Shown here: positions 1 to 8,076 of the stretch, one piece after another
How positions within the stretch are numbered: position 1 is the stretch's first letter
How the letters are laid out: every line of letters begins with the position of its first letter
NCBI GenBank assembly: GCA_009360345.1
Contig: SPDP01000005.1
Coordinates: 310,001-374,000, forward strand
Direction of reading: 5' to 3'
Length of the DNA: 64,000 nt
Source of the DNA: Alcaligenaceae bacterium SAGV5
Lineage (GTDB): Bacteria; Pseudomonadota; Gammaproteobacteria; Burkholderiales; Burkholderiaceae_B
Notes under the pieces: model-generated
The model's input: only the letters and a program-made list of their open reading frames with translations
What the model was told of the DNA's origin: nothing
Database searches by the model: none
Made by a program: the position numbers and the translations under genes

Positions 1-265
1 TCAGGGCATCAATGGCGGATGACTTGGCTGCTTTCAAGGCAATTAGTTCAGTCTTCAACGCGAGCAGCTGTACTTCGAAATCATCAGCCTTCAGTGTGGT
101 TTCGACTTTCCGTAAATCACGAATTTCCTGCACTTTGTTGCGTACAGCGAGCGTGAATGGCTCAAGCGTCGGGAAATGGCGGGTTGCCAAGTCGACACCT
201 TTGCGGTTCTCAGCGTCATAGATACGACGAAAATTCTCCGTGGTGAACATCTGGTCAAGCATCAT
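1..265 (-). CDS. N-terminus of unrecognised protein, possibly a defence-type reverse transcriptase (partial)
   Basis: An open frame of 88 codons starts at two adjacent ATGs (265 and 262) and runs off the left edge without a stop. A purine-rich GGAAATAA lies about 8 bases upstream. The peptide begins MMLDQMFTTENFRRIYDAEN, continues with a charged helical stretch (KVQEIRDLRK, residues 44-53) and then a likely coiled coil to residue 82. This start resembles, from memory, the N-terminal helix of bacterial reverse transcriptases of the 'unknown group'/DRT type, but the catalytic palm is outside the window, so the function is a guess. Codon use is AT-rich compared with genes further right. The frame stays open upstream to about 400, so an earlier start is possible. 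The opposite-strand frame at 12-221 is its shadow. Confidence 0.5.
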   Translation of the reverse strand, partial: MMLDQMFTTENFRRIYDAENRKGVDLATRHFPTLEPFTLAVRNKVQEIRDLRKVETTLKADDFEVQLLALKTELIALKAAKSSAIDAL

Positions 266-919
266 TTGGCGATTATTTCCATTTGATTCAGTTCGATATC
301 TGGGCTCGATGCCGATGCAAGGTCGAGCTTGGTTGCGCTCTTGGAATGCAACGATCCGCTGATTTATTGACACGACTGGAACATTGACAACTTGACGGGA
401 ATATTAACTCGGCAATTGCGATTCTGATAGTCAGAGATGGGAATTTTTGAAGTGGCCGGAATACTGCTGTGTGATAGCCACCTTCGGAGCTGCCGCCGTC
501 CTGCGACTTGATGGCAAGAAAGCAGCCAAGAGTTAAAAGAAAATTAGCACGCGGTAGTAGACAGCGCGCCCGCCGTGCTCCCCCACGGCTCCGCTCCCTC
601 GACGAGTAGTGAGCCTTGGTCTAGCACATAATCATGTACGGCTGTCGCCGCCGTATGATTCCAGTCAACTCATGAGCAGTGATGGGAAACCAGTTCCCTC
701 ATTGGCCTTGATGTGTCGAAGCTGACCTTGGCGAATGGCATGAAACGGAAACCGGTTTTCTTTAAAAAGTAGAGAAAAAATCTGGCTAAAAATCTGAAAC
801 TAACCAGCCGAATTTGCGAGTAACCATATAGATCTGCGCGTTGTTACGGGGTGCATCCTCTGTGACCGGAAAAATTTCCTGTCTACCATAGACTAACGAT
901 TATCCGAATAGGACTAACC
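266..919. other. AT-richer intergenic stretch with no recognisable gene
   Basis: About 650 bases lie between the left-edge gene and the MgtC family gene. Composition is clearly lower in GC than the rest of the window, with runs such as AAAAAGTAGAGAAAAAA near 765-785. I found no open frame with a convincing start and no tRNA. Segments around 430-530 may be remnants of mobile DNA but match nothing I can name. It reads like the edge of an acquired segment. Confidence 0.5.
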
Positions 920-1423
920 ATGGACGCCCCCCTATGGACCCAAATCTGGACCACCGCCTCCAACGAATTCTCCGACATCCCCGACATAGCCGAACTAACC
1001 CGCGTCTTCGTCCGCCTACTCGTCGCCATGACCCTAGGCGGCCTCCTAGGCTTGGAGCGTGAACTACGCGGCACCTCCGCCGGCCTGCGCACCCACATGC
1101 TGGTCGCCCTGGGCGCCGCGCTATTCGTTCTCGTCCCCCTGCAAGGCGGCATGGAAGTAGCCGACATGAGCCGAGTCCTGCAAGGCGTGATCGCTGGCAT
1201 AGGCTTCCTCGGCGCCGGCGCCATCCTCAAATCAAATGGCCGAGAGATCCACGGCCTGACCACGGCAGCCAGTATCTGGCTCACGGCGGCCATCGGTGTC
1301 GCGGCGGGCATGGGGCGGGAGATGACGGCCATTGTCAGCACGCTGTTCGCGCTGGTCATCCTGGCGCTGCTGCGCAAGTTCACGCACAACCGCGGCCTGC
1401 CGAAGCATGAGGACCATCAATAG
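920..1423 (+). CDS. MgtC/SapB family inner-membrane protein
   Basis: This 167-residue protein has the MgtC N-terminal membrane domain. It carries GLLGLERE (residues 41-48), the GLRTHMLVALGAA helix (55-67), GIGFLGAGAI (93-102) and WLTAAIGVAAG (120-130), giving about four to five membrane helices. The short length means the C-terminal ACT-like domain of full MgtC is absent, as in many SapB/YhiD proteins. Family members are linked to magnesium limitation, acid tolerance and, in pathogens, inhibition of ATP synthase; the role here is unknown. An AGGAC box precedes the ATG. Codon use is odd at the 5' end: six CTA leucine codons occur in the first 50 codons, whereas CTG dominates later. It converges on the LysR gene, with stops 4 bases apart. 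Confidence 0.85.
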   Translation: MDAPLWTQIWTTASNEFSDIPDIAELTRVFVRLLVAMTLGGLLGLERELRGTSAGLRTHMLVALGAALFVLVPLQGGMEVADMSRVLQGVIAGIGFLGAGAILKSNGREIHGLTTAASIWLTAAIGVAAGMGREMTAIVSTLFALVILALLRKFTHNRGLPKHEDHQ

Positions 1424-1426
1424 GAT

Positions 1427-2356
1427 TCAGGCGCGCGTGCCGGTATGCAAAAAACCGATGTCGCTCGGCTTGAAGTTGACGACTTCGCAGGCAATGTCCA
1501 GGCAGGCGCCGACCAGGGGCCGGAGGTCGCGTTCGCGCGAGATCAGGAAGTAGTCCAGCGCGGCCAGCGGCGGGGTGCCGCGCAGTCGCACGAGCAGGCC
1601 GGCCTGGACGAGTTGATCGGCCCACGATTCCGGCAGTACGCCCAGGCCCAGTCCCTGTATCAGCAGTTGGGCGATGACGGCCCAGCTGTTGCAGTGCAGG
1701 CGCCGGGCGACGGTGGCGTCGATGGACTGGAGCGATTGTTCGATGATGAGGGCGGTGCCGCTGGAGGGCGGTAGGGAGATCAGCGCGCAGTCGGGCAATA
1801 GGGCGGGCAGCCGGCCGTCGCCCTGGCGGTGCAGGGCGGGGGAGCAGACCCAGGCGAAGCCGGCGCTGCCGAGGTATTCGGCCTTGATGCGGTTGTCCGA
1901 CGGGCGGTTGGCGATGACGGCGAAGTCCAGGTCGCCTTCGGCTACGCGCCGTGCGAGGTTGCCGAGCGAGCTGCCGGCTTCGACCACGGGGTCCAGTTGC
2001 AGGTCGGGGTGGGCGGCCTGGAGGCGGGCGATGAAGGTGGGCAGCCAGGTCAGGGCGCTCAATTCCCCCACGCCGAAGTGGCAGCGGCCGCGCAGGATCT
2101 CGGCCTGTCGGCCCATGCCGGCGACGAGGTTGGCCTGTTTGAGCAGTTGTTCGACGTGCGGCAGCAGTTGGTCGCCTTCGCTGGTCAGGCGGGCGCGCAG
2201 GGAACTGCGGTCGAACAGGATGCTGCGCAGGCTGTGTTCGAGGTCGGTGATGCGCTTGGACAGGGTCGAGACGGAGATGTGCAGGCGTTCGGCGGCGATC
2301 ATGAAGTTGGGGCTGGTGGCCGCCAGGTAGAACGCTTCGAGCTGTTTCAGTGTCAT
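1427..2356 (-). CDS. LysR-type transcriptional regulator at the end of the catabolic operon
   Basis: A 309-residue LysR regulator. The N-terminal winged helix-turn-helix is clear (MTLKQLEAFYLAA, then AAERLHISVSTLSKRITDLE, residues ~21-40), followed by a typical effector domain. The ATG at 2356 was chosen because it begins the LysR fold at the normal length; the frame is open further upstream, but that sequence is antisense-like. ATG and the upstream CoA-transferase stop overlap as ATGA, so the regulator is probably translated by coupling as the last gene of the operon. That position is unusual for LysR genes, which are usually divergent from their targets. It may give feedback, with the operon making its own regulator. 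Confidence 0.88.
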   Translation of the reverse strand: MTLKQLEAFYLAATSPNFMIAAERLHISVSTLSKRITDLEHSLRSILFDRSSLRARLTSEGDQLLPHVEQLLKQANLVAGMGRQAEILRGRCHFGVGELSALTWLPTFIARLQAAHPDLQLDPVVEAGSSLGNLARRVAEGDLDFAVIANRPSDNRIKAEYLGSAGFAWVCSPALHRQGDGRLPALLPDCALISLPPSSGTALIIEQSLQSIDATVARRLHCNSWAVIAQLLIQGLGLGVLPESWADQLVQAGLLVRLRGTPPLAALDYFLISRERDLRPLVGACLDIACEVVNFKPSDIGFLHTGTRA

Positions 2357-3750
2357 GGCCGAAGGGGGGAGTGGGCCCAGGCCGCGGGGGAACTGCCCAG
2401 CGGACGGGGACCGGGGGTCGTCCCGTCGTCCAGGCCGGCGACGGCGGGCGCTACGTGGTGGGTGGTGCCGAACGGGCCGTGGCGGGTGACCAGCCATGGC
2501 GCCAGGGCGTCGAAGCTGTCGCCGCCCTGGTGCGACGGGTCGGCCCAGGCCAGCAGGTACGTCGCCACTCGCGCCAATGATACCCGGACCTCCCAGCTGC
2601 CGCCGGACTGCTGGCGCTGGCGCAGCGCGGCCAGGGTGCCCAGGATGCCCAGTTGTCCGGTCAGGTAGTCGGTCAAGAGGCGGGTGGGCGAGAGCCGGGG
2701 CTTGCCTTCGCGCGCATGCAGGGCGGCGATGCCGGTGGCGGCCTGCACCACCTGGTCGAAGGCCTTGCGTGTTCCCCAGGGGCCGTCGTGGCCGTAGGCG
2801 CTTACGCTGACGTGAACGAAGTCGCGGCCGGCGCGCGGCAGCAGGCCGGCGGTATCCAGGCCGAAGCGGGCGAGCGCGCCGGGCCGCCACGAGTCGACGA
2901 CGATGTCTGCGTCGGTGGCCAGCGCCCGCACGCGGGCGAGGTCGTCCGGGTCGTTGAAGTCGGCGAAGGCATTGCGCTTGCCTATGCCGGTGTCCAGGAT
3001 CTGCGGCAGCGGGTCGGGTTGAGCGGGTGACGAGATCCGCAGCACGTCGCCGCCAAGGAAGGCGAAATGGCGGGCGACTACGGGCCCGGCAATGACGTGG
3101 GACAGGTCCAGGACCCGCAATCCGGCCAGTCCGCCTACAGCCGGCGCGCCGGCGCGCAGCGGCCGCACCGTCAGCAGCGGCGCCGAGGCGATGGCGGCGC
3201 CCGCGTCGCTGGCCAGCCAGGCTTCGGGCGTGCGGGCCCAGGCGCCGGGCAGGCCTTGTCCGGTTACCGTGTCTTCCAGTTCCTGCGCCGGCCAGCGCCG
3301 GATGGCCGCGGCCAAGGCGGGCGCCGTATTGGCGCAGTCCAGCAAGGCCAGGGTGCCGTCACGCAGATGGGGATAGGAGCCGGAAGGCAGGAACCACCGG
3401 CCGTCTGCGGTGGGATAGAAGCCGGACTTCAGTTCCTTGCCGTGCGAGGACTGGGGAAAGCGGTGGTCGTGGATGCGCTGGAAGTGCGTGGGCTCCAGCC
3501 CGGCCAGCGCCTGCGCGGGCGACACTTCGTAGTGCGCGCGGGGCGTGCCTTCGGCGACCAGCGCGGTGGCGTGGGCCACCGCCAACTGGAAGGCCGAAGC
3601 GATGTCCGTCAGCGGCAGCGGCGTATCCAGCAACGGACGCGGGCCGGCCAGCGTGAACGCCGTCAGGCTGGGCAGGCCCGCGCCGGCAAGCAGGTCGTCG
3701 GCAATGGCGCGGACGCGCCGCTCCGGGGCGCCCGCGTGTTCACTTGCCAC
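2353..3750 (-). CDS. CaiB/BaiF (class III) CoA-transferase, two-domain form
   Basis: The start is taken as GTG at 3750, overlapping the end of the crotonase gene by 11 bases and giving 465 residues; the frame upstream of that lies inside the crotonase gene. The C-terminal half has the family start LAGLRVLDLSHVIAGP and the later motif VSAYGHDGP. An Asp in LLTDYLTG occupies the region of the catalytic Asp that forms the aspartyl-CoA anhydride. The N-terminal ~190 residues are a degenerate second copy of the fold, as in long CaiB/BaiF proteins. The family moves CoA between carboxylic acids in the cytoplasm. The substrate is unknown. It is the second CoA-transferase of this operon, so the pathway may activate two acids or one paralogue may have another role. 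Confidence 0.82.
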   Translation of the reverse strand: MASEHAGAPERRVRAIADDLLAGAGLPSLTAFTLAGPRPLLDTPLPLTDIASAFQLAVAHATALVAEGTPRAHYEVSPAQALAGLEPTHFQRIHDHRFPQSSHGKELKSGFYPTADGRWFLPSGSYPHLRDGTLALLDCANTAPALAAAIRRWPAQELEDTVTGQGLPGAWARTPEAWLASDAGAAIASAPLLTVRPLRAGAPAVGGLAGLRVLDLSHVIAGPVVARHFAFLGGDVLRISSPAQPDPLPQILDTGIGKRNAFADFNDPDDLARVRALATDADIVVDSWRPGALARFGLDTAGLLPRAGRDFVHVSVSAYGHDGPWGTRKAFDQVVQAATGIAALHAREGKPRLSPTRLLTDYLTGQLGILGTLAALRQRQQSGGSWEVRVSLARVATYLLAWADPSHQGGDSFDALAPWLVTRHGPFGTTHHVAPAVAGLDDGTTPGPRPLGSSPAAWAHSPLRP

Positions 3751-4525
3751 GGAACACCGGTATCCGCTTGCCCGTGAAGGCCTCGCGGCCTTCGACATAG
3801 TCGGCGCTGCGGAAACAGTCCAGGATCGCGTCCTTGCAGGCCTGCCAGTCCCGCCCGTCCGGGGCGGTGGAGGTTTCGATGGCGAGCTTGGACGCACGGT
3901 GTGTCAGCGGCGCCAGACCGGAGATGGTGCGGGCGATGTCCAGCGTTTCCTCGCGCGTCTGGATACGGTTGATCAGGCCCATCTGGCGGGCTTCGTCGGC
4001 TGTGTAGCGGCGCGCGGTGAACATGATTTCCTTGGCGTGGGCCGGTCCCACCAGTTGCGCCAGCCGGTGCAGCCAGAACTCGTGGTAGCCGACCCCCACC
4101 TTGCCGGCGGGGATGCAGAACTGCGCCTGTTCGTTGGCATAGCGCATGTCGCAATGCAGGGCGATGGCGACGCCGCCGCCGAAGCAATAGCCGTTGATGA
4201 AGGCCAGCGTGGGCTTGCGCACGGCGCCGATGCGGCCGATGGCGCGTTCGACGGTGGCGTTGTAGCGGCGCACGTTTTCCTCGGTGTCGCGCTGTTCGCC
4301 GAACTGCGAGATGTCCGAGCCCGAGGCGAAGGCGCGGTCGCCCGCGCCCTCGAACACGATGGCGCGCACGTCGTCGCGGCTTTCCAGTTCGTCCAGCAGT
4401 CCGGGCAGGGACTGCCACATGTCGAAGGTCAGCGCGTTGTGCTTGGCAGGGTGGTCGATCACGACCCGGCCCAGGTGCTGCTCGACGGCGGCGTGGATGC
4501 GGCCGGGCCGGGCTTCAGATGACAT
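3740..4525 (-). CDS. Enoyl-CoA hydratase/isomerase (crotonase) family protein lacking both usual catalytic glutamates
   Basis: A 261-residue crotonase-fold protein. The ATG at 4525 has an AGGAG box and overlaps the upstream CoA-transferase stop by 11 bases. The CoA-binding/oxyanion region is recognisable (FASGSDIS, residues 66-73; NGYCFGGGVAIA, 111-122; CDMRYA, 125-130). In true hydratases the two acid/base glutamates sit in GGGCELA and in QPE. Here these read GGGVAIA (Ala120) and IPA (Ala140). Simple syn-hydration of an enoyl-CoA therefore looks unlikely. Other crotonase chemistries such as decarboxylation, isomerisation or C-C hydrolysis are possible. It lies between two CaiB/BaiF genes and presumably acts on the CoA ester they make. 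Confidence 0.85.
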   Translation of the reverse strand: MSSEARPGRIHAAVEQHLGRVVIDHPAKHNALTFDMWQSLPGLLDELESRDDVRAIVFEGAGDRAFASGSDISQFGEQRDTEENVRRYNATVERAIGRIGAVRKPTLAFINGYCFGGGVAIALHCDMRYANEQAQFCIPAGKVGVGYHEFWLHRLAQLVGPAHAKEIMFTARRYTADEARQMGLINRIQTREETLDIARTISGLAPLTHRASKLAIETSTAPDGRDWQACKDAILDCFRSADYVEGREAFTGKRIPVFRGK

Positions 4526-5708
4526 GTTCGCTCCTGAGTTGCCGCAGGGTGTCGCCCTGGATGCCGATCTCGGCAAGAATGGCCTCGTTGTCCTGGCCGG
4601 GCATGGGCGCGGCGCGCCGCACGCCGGCCCGGTGGTTGCCCAGGCTGAAGGGCTGACCGACCAGGTGGATGTCGCCCAGCTTCTCGTGGGCGACGGGCCA
4701 GGCGATGCCCAGGTGCCGCACCTGCGCGTCCTCGAAGGCCTGCTTGACGTTGTTGACGGCGCCGCAGGCCAGGCCGCTGGCGTTCAGGTGTTCGATCCAG
4801 TGTTCGTTGGTCTGCGTGGCGAACACGGCGGCGATCTCGTCGTTGAGTTCCCGGCGGTTGGCCGAGCGGTTCTTGTTGGTGGCGAAGCGCGGATCGTCCA
4901 GCCAGCGTTCCCGGCCCATGGCGTGGCAGAAGCGTTTCCACATCACGGTGCCCGACACGCAGATGTTGACCTGTCCGTCCTGCGTGTCGAACACGCCGGT
5001 GGGAATGATGGTGGGATGGTCGTTGCCGGCCTGCACGGGAATCTCGCCAGCTACCAGATACCGGGCGCACTGGAAGTCCATGGTGGCCAGCAGCGATTCC
5101 AGCAGCGAGGTCCGGACCCATTGCCCCTGGCCGGTCTTCTCGCGTTCGTACAGCGCGGTCAGGATGCCCACCGCGCCGAAGACGCCGGCCGTCGTGTCGG
5201 CGATGGCGATGCCGGCGCGCACCGGCCCGTGGCCGGGCAGGCCGGTGATGGACATCATGCCGGTCATGCCCTGGATGATCTGGTCGTAGCCCGGACGCCG
5301 CGCATAGGGGCCGTCCTGGCCGAAGCCGGAGATGCTGGCGTAGATCAGGCGCGGGTTGCGGGCGCGGAGCGTGTCGTAGTCGATGCCCAGTCTATCCTTG
5401 ACGTCGGGGCGGTAGTTTTCGACGACGACGTCGGCCTGCGAGGCCAGATCCAGGAACAGCGCGCGGCCTTGGTCCGATTTCAGGTTGAGCGTGATGCTGC
5501 GCTTGTTGCGGTGCAGGTTCTGGTAGTCCGGCCCCAGGCGCATGCCGCCCATCTCGTTCTCGTGCTCGGGGTCGACCGGCTCCTCGATCTTGACCACGTC
5601 GGCGCCCCAGTCCGCCAGGACGCGCACGGCGGTCGGGCCGGCGCGCACGCGGGTCAAGTCGAGCACGCGTATGCCGGTCAAGGGCAAGCGGGCCTGTTGT
5701 TCAGACAT
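4515..5708 (-). CDS. CaiB/BaiF (class III) CoA-transferase
   Basis: A 397-residue single-domain class III CoA-transferase of standard length. It opens with the family signature LTGIRVLDLTRVRAGP and has ADVVKIEEP (residues ~36-44), NLKSDQGR, VVENYRPDV, SISGFGQDGPYARRPGYDQI and the catalytic Asp in IAIADTTAG. Formyl-, succinyl- and oxalate-type transferases share this plan, so the sequence alone does not give the acid. The start has a good GGAAAGGAG box. It follows the Bug receptor gene by 16 bases and overlaps the crotonase gene, so the three are probably co-transcribed. A probable role is activation of the imported acid using succinyl-CoA or acetyl-CoA. Confidence 0.9.
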   Translation of the reverse strand: MSEQQARLPLTGIRVLDLTRVRAGPTAVRVLADWGADVVKIEEPVDPEHENEMGGMRLGPDYQNLHRNKRSITLNLKSDQGRALFLDLASQADVVVENYRPDVKDRLGIDYDTLRARNPRLIYASISGFGQDGPYARRPGYDQIIQGMTGMMSITGLPGHGPVRAGIAIADTTAGVFGAVGILTALYEREKTGQGQWVRTSLLESLLATMDFQCARYLVAGEIPVQAGNDHPTIIPTGVFDTQDGQVNICVSGTVMWKRFCHAMGRERWLDDPRFATNKNRSANRRELNDEIAAVFATQTNEHWIEHLNASGLACGAVNNVKQAFEDAQVRHLGIAWPVAHEKLGDIHLVGQPFSLGNHRAGVRRAAPMPGQDNEAILAEIGIQGDTLRQLRSEHVI

Positions 5709-5724
5709 CCTGATTCTCCTTTCC

Positions 5725-6708
5725 TTACTTCACCGAGAATTTCTCGAATTTCATCCGGGCGGTGGTGTCCGCCCACATCTGGCGCTCGCTGGCGACCTTG
5801 CCGGCGAAGTCGTCGGCCGAGCCGGCCGCCGCCGCGACGCCCTGGCGTTCGTACAGGCTGGCCACTTCGGACGAGGCCAGGGCCTTGTTCAGGGCGCGGT
5901 TCAGCGCCTGCACGCGCTCCTTGGGCATGCCGGCGGGGCCGACGATGCCGTACCAGGTGGGCTTGTTCAGTTCCGGCAGGCCCAGCTCGACATAGGTCGG
6001 CACGTCGGGCAGGCTGTCCAGCCGCGACGGCGCCTGGACGGCCAGGGCGCAGACCTTGCCGCTCTTGATGTGGGTCATGGCCGAGCTGACGTTGTCGAAC
6101 ACCGCGTGCACCTGTCCCGCGTACAGGTCGTTCATCGCGTTGGACAGGCCGCGGTAGGGCACGTGGAGCATGTTGGTGCCCGTCGCCTGCAGGAAGCGCG
6201 CGCCGTTCAGGTGCGACAGCGAGCCCGCGCCGGCCGAGCCATACGAATACTTGTCGGGGTTGGCCTTCAGGTTCTTCAGGAAGGCCTGCATGTCGCACTT
6301 GGGCGCGACCGACGGCGCCACCACCAGGACGCCGGGCGCCGTGATCAGCGCGCCGACGAAGCTGAAGTCCTTGACCGAGTCGTAGGGCGCTTCGGTATAG
6401 ATGTTGGGCGCGATGGCGTGGGTGGTGGCCGAGGCGACGCCCAGCGTGTAGCCGTCGGGCTTGGCGCGGCGCACGAAGTTCATGGCGATCAGCCCGGCCG
6501 CGCCGGCCTTGTTCTCGATGACCACCGATTGCCCCAGCGCCGCGCCCATGGCCTGCTGGATGGCGCGGGCCGCGGTATCCGTCGGGCCGCCCGCCGCCAT
6601 CGGGACGACGATGGTGATGGGCGCGGCGGGAAACGAATCGGCCACGGCGGGGGCGGCCAGGCCGGTGCCCAGGGTGGCAAGCAGGGTGGTCAACAGGGTC
6701 TTGTTCAC
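5725..6708 (-). CDS. Bug family periplasmic solute-binding receptor (tripartite tricarboxylate type)
   Basis: The GTG at 6708 follows a GAGGAG box and gives 327 residues starting with a signal peptide (hydrophobic stretch LLTTLLATLGTGLAAP, cleavage near AVADS). The mature protein has the Bug hallmarks: ITIVVPMAAGGPTD near the N-terminus, QSVVIENKAGAAG, DGYTL, YDSVKDFSFVG, and PERVQALNRAL-type helices. Bug receptors bind carboxylates, often via an Asp in the first ligand loop. No TctA/TctB membrane genes are nearby, the usual situation for orphan Bug receptors in Bordetella and relatives, so it probably uses a permease encoded elsewhere or only senses the ligand. It is one of two Bugs in this operon. 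Confidence 0.92.
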   Translation of the reverse strand: MNKTLLTTLLATLGTGLAAPAVADSFPAAPITIVVPMAAGGPTDTAARAIQQAMGAALGQSVVIENKAGAAGLIAMNFVRRAKPDGYTLGVASATTHAIAPNIYTEAPYDSVKDFSFVGALITAPGVLVVAPSVAPKCDMQAFLKNLKANPDKYSYGSAGAGSLSHLNGARFLQATGTNMLHVPYRGLSNAMNDLYAGQVHAVFDNVSSAMTHIKSGKVCALAVQAPSRLDSLPDVPTYVELGLPELNKPTWYGIVGPAGMPKERVQALNRALNKALASSEVASLYERQGVAAAAGSADDFAGKVASERQMWADTTARMKFEKFSVK

Positions 6709-6749
6709 GGTTTTCTCCTCGTCATATCGGATCCTCTTCAGGATTCTTG

Positions 6750-7970
6750 TCATACCTGCAACAGGCAGTGCGGACCGAGTTCGTCCAGGCGGCTGGCACC
6801 CAGCATCGCCATGTTGCGATCGACCTCGGTTTGTAGAAGCTGGATGGCGTGGGCCACGCCGGCCTGGCCGCCCACGGCGGCGGCGCAGATGAACGGGCGG
6901 CCGGCGAACACGTAGCGGGCGCCCAGCGACAGGGCGATCAGTACGTCGCCACCGCGCCGGATGCCGCCGTCCATCATCACGGCCAGGCGCTGTCCGACCG
7001 CGTCCGCGATGGCGGGCAGCACGCGCAAGGGCGCGGCGGCGCCGTCGAGCTGGCGTCCGCCGTGGTTGGACACAATGATGCCCTCGGCGCCGATCGCCAG
7101 CGCGCGGCGCGCGTCCGCCACCGACAGGATGCCCTTGACCACCAGATTGCCGCGCCACTGCCGGCGTATCGCGGCGATGTCGTCCCAGGTCAGATGGTCG
7201 CGGCCCGTGGTGTCCCGCACCGCCTTGGCGGAAAACGCCGGCGCGCCGCGTTCGGCGAACGAGTTCTCGAAATGCGGCATGCCGCGGGTGGCCAGCGTCC
7301 GCAGCAGGGTGCGGACCAGCCAGCCGGGATGCGTGATGCCTTCCCAGGCCAGCCGCGGGGTGGGGCGCAGGGGTAGGGAAAAGCCCGCGCGGATGTTGTT
7401 CTCGCGATTGGCCCACACGGGAATGTCTACTGTGACCACCAGTGTCTCGTAGCCGGCGCGCGCCACGCGTTCGACCAGGGCGGCGCGGCGCACCGGATCG
7501 CCGGGCAGGTAGGCCTGGAACCACGTGCCGGGGGCCCGTTCGTGGATCTCTTCCAGCCGCATCAGCGACGAGCCGCTCATGATCATGCACGCGCCTTCCT
7601 GCCGCGCCGCCAGGGCCATGGCCAGATCACCCTGGTAGGCCAGCAGCGCGCTGATGCCCACCGGCGCGATGCCGAACGGCACGCGATAGGACTGGCCCAG
7701 CAGCGTGGTCTGCGTCGAGCGGCGGGAGACGTCCGCCAGCACCCGCGTGACGAACTCGTGGCGCTGGAACGCCGCGCGGTTGGCGGCCAGCGACCGGTTG
7801 TCCTCGGCCGCGCCCAGCACGTATTCGCCCAGCGGCCGGGGCAGATACCGGGCCGCGGCCTGTTCGAAATCATCCAGGTTCAGGACGTGGCGGATGCGGG
7901 CGGGAAGCCCGGTCGTGCGCGCTTCATAGGCGGCGTGCGTGGCCGGGGTGGGGTGGTGCGTCGTCGTCAT
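6750..7970 (-). CDS. FMN-dependent alpha-hydroxyacid dehydrogenase (lactate dehydrogenase/glycolate oxidase family)
   Basis: A 406-residue protein of the flavocytochrome b2/glycolate oxidase family. FMN and substrate motifs are present: PVGISALLA, MSGSSLMRLEEI, VVTVDIPVWANREN, LVVKGIL (FMN-contacting Lys), SNHGGRQLDG (the catalytic His, followed by the substrate-binding Arg) and MMDGGIRRGGDV. It oxidises the alpha-hydroxy group of a 2-hydroxy acid to a 2-oxo acid, passing electrons to a quinone or oxygen. Residues ~215-245 contain a membrane-associating loop-like insertion (HPGWLVRTLLRT), seen in membrane-bound lactate/mandelate dehydrogenases. Within the operon it suggests a hydroxy-acid intermediate. 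A gap of about 106 bases separates it from the upstream Bug gene and may hold an internal promoter. Confidence 0.9.
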   Translation of the reverse strand: MTTTHHPTPATHAAYEARTTGLPARIRHVLNLDDFEQAAARYLPRPLGEYVLGAAEDNRSLAANRAAFQRHEFVTRVLADVSRRSTQTTLLGQSYRVPFGIAPVGISALLAYQGDLAMALAARQEGACMIMSGSSLMRLEEIHERAPGTWFQAYLPGDPVRRAALVERVARAGYETLVVTVDIPVWANRENNIRAGFSLPLRPTPRLAWEGITHPGWLVRTLLRTLATRGMPHFENSFAERGAPAFSAKAVRDTTGRDHLTWDDIAAIRRQWRGNLVVKGILSVADARRALAIGAEGIIVSNHGGRQLDGAAAPLRVLPAIADAVGQRLAVMMDGGIRRGGDVLIALSLGARYVFAGRPFICAAAVGGQAGVAHAIQLLQTEVDRNMAMLGASRLDELGPHCLLQV

Positions 7971-8076
7971 GCGGCAAGACTACACATCCGCCGCTATTGA
8001 AAAAAGTGAAATTATTCGTGGGTAGTACTTCTAAGAAATCGAAATGAATGATGACGAAGCGAAGACGGCGCATCGA

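Noticed and set aside
12..221. A 69-residue plus-strand frame at the left edge
   Set aside because: It is the shadow of the minus-strand frame, which has a better protein-like composition and runs off the edge.
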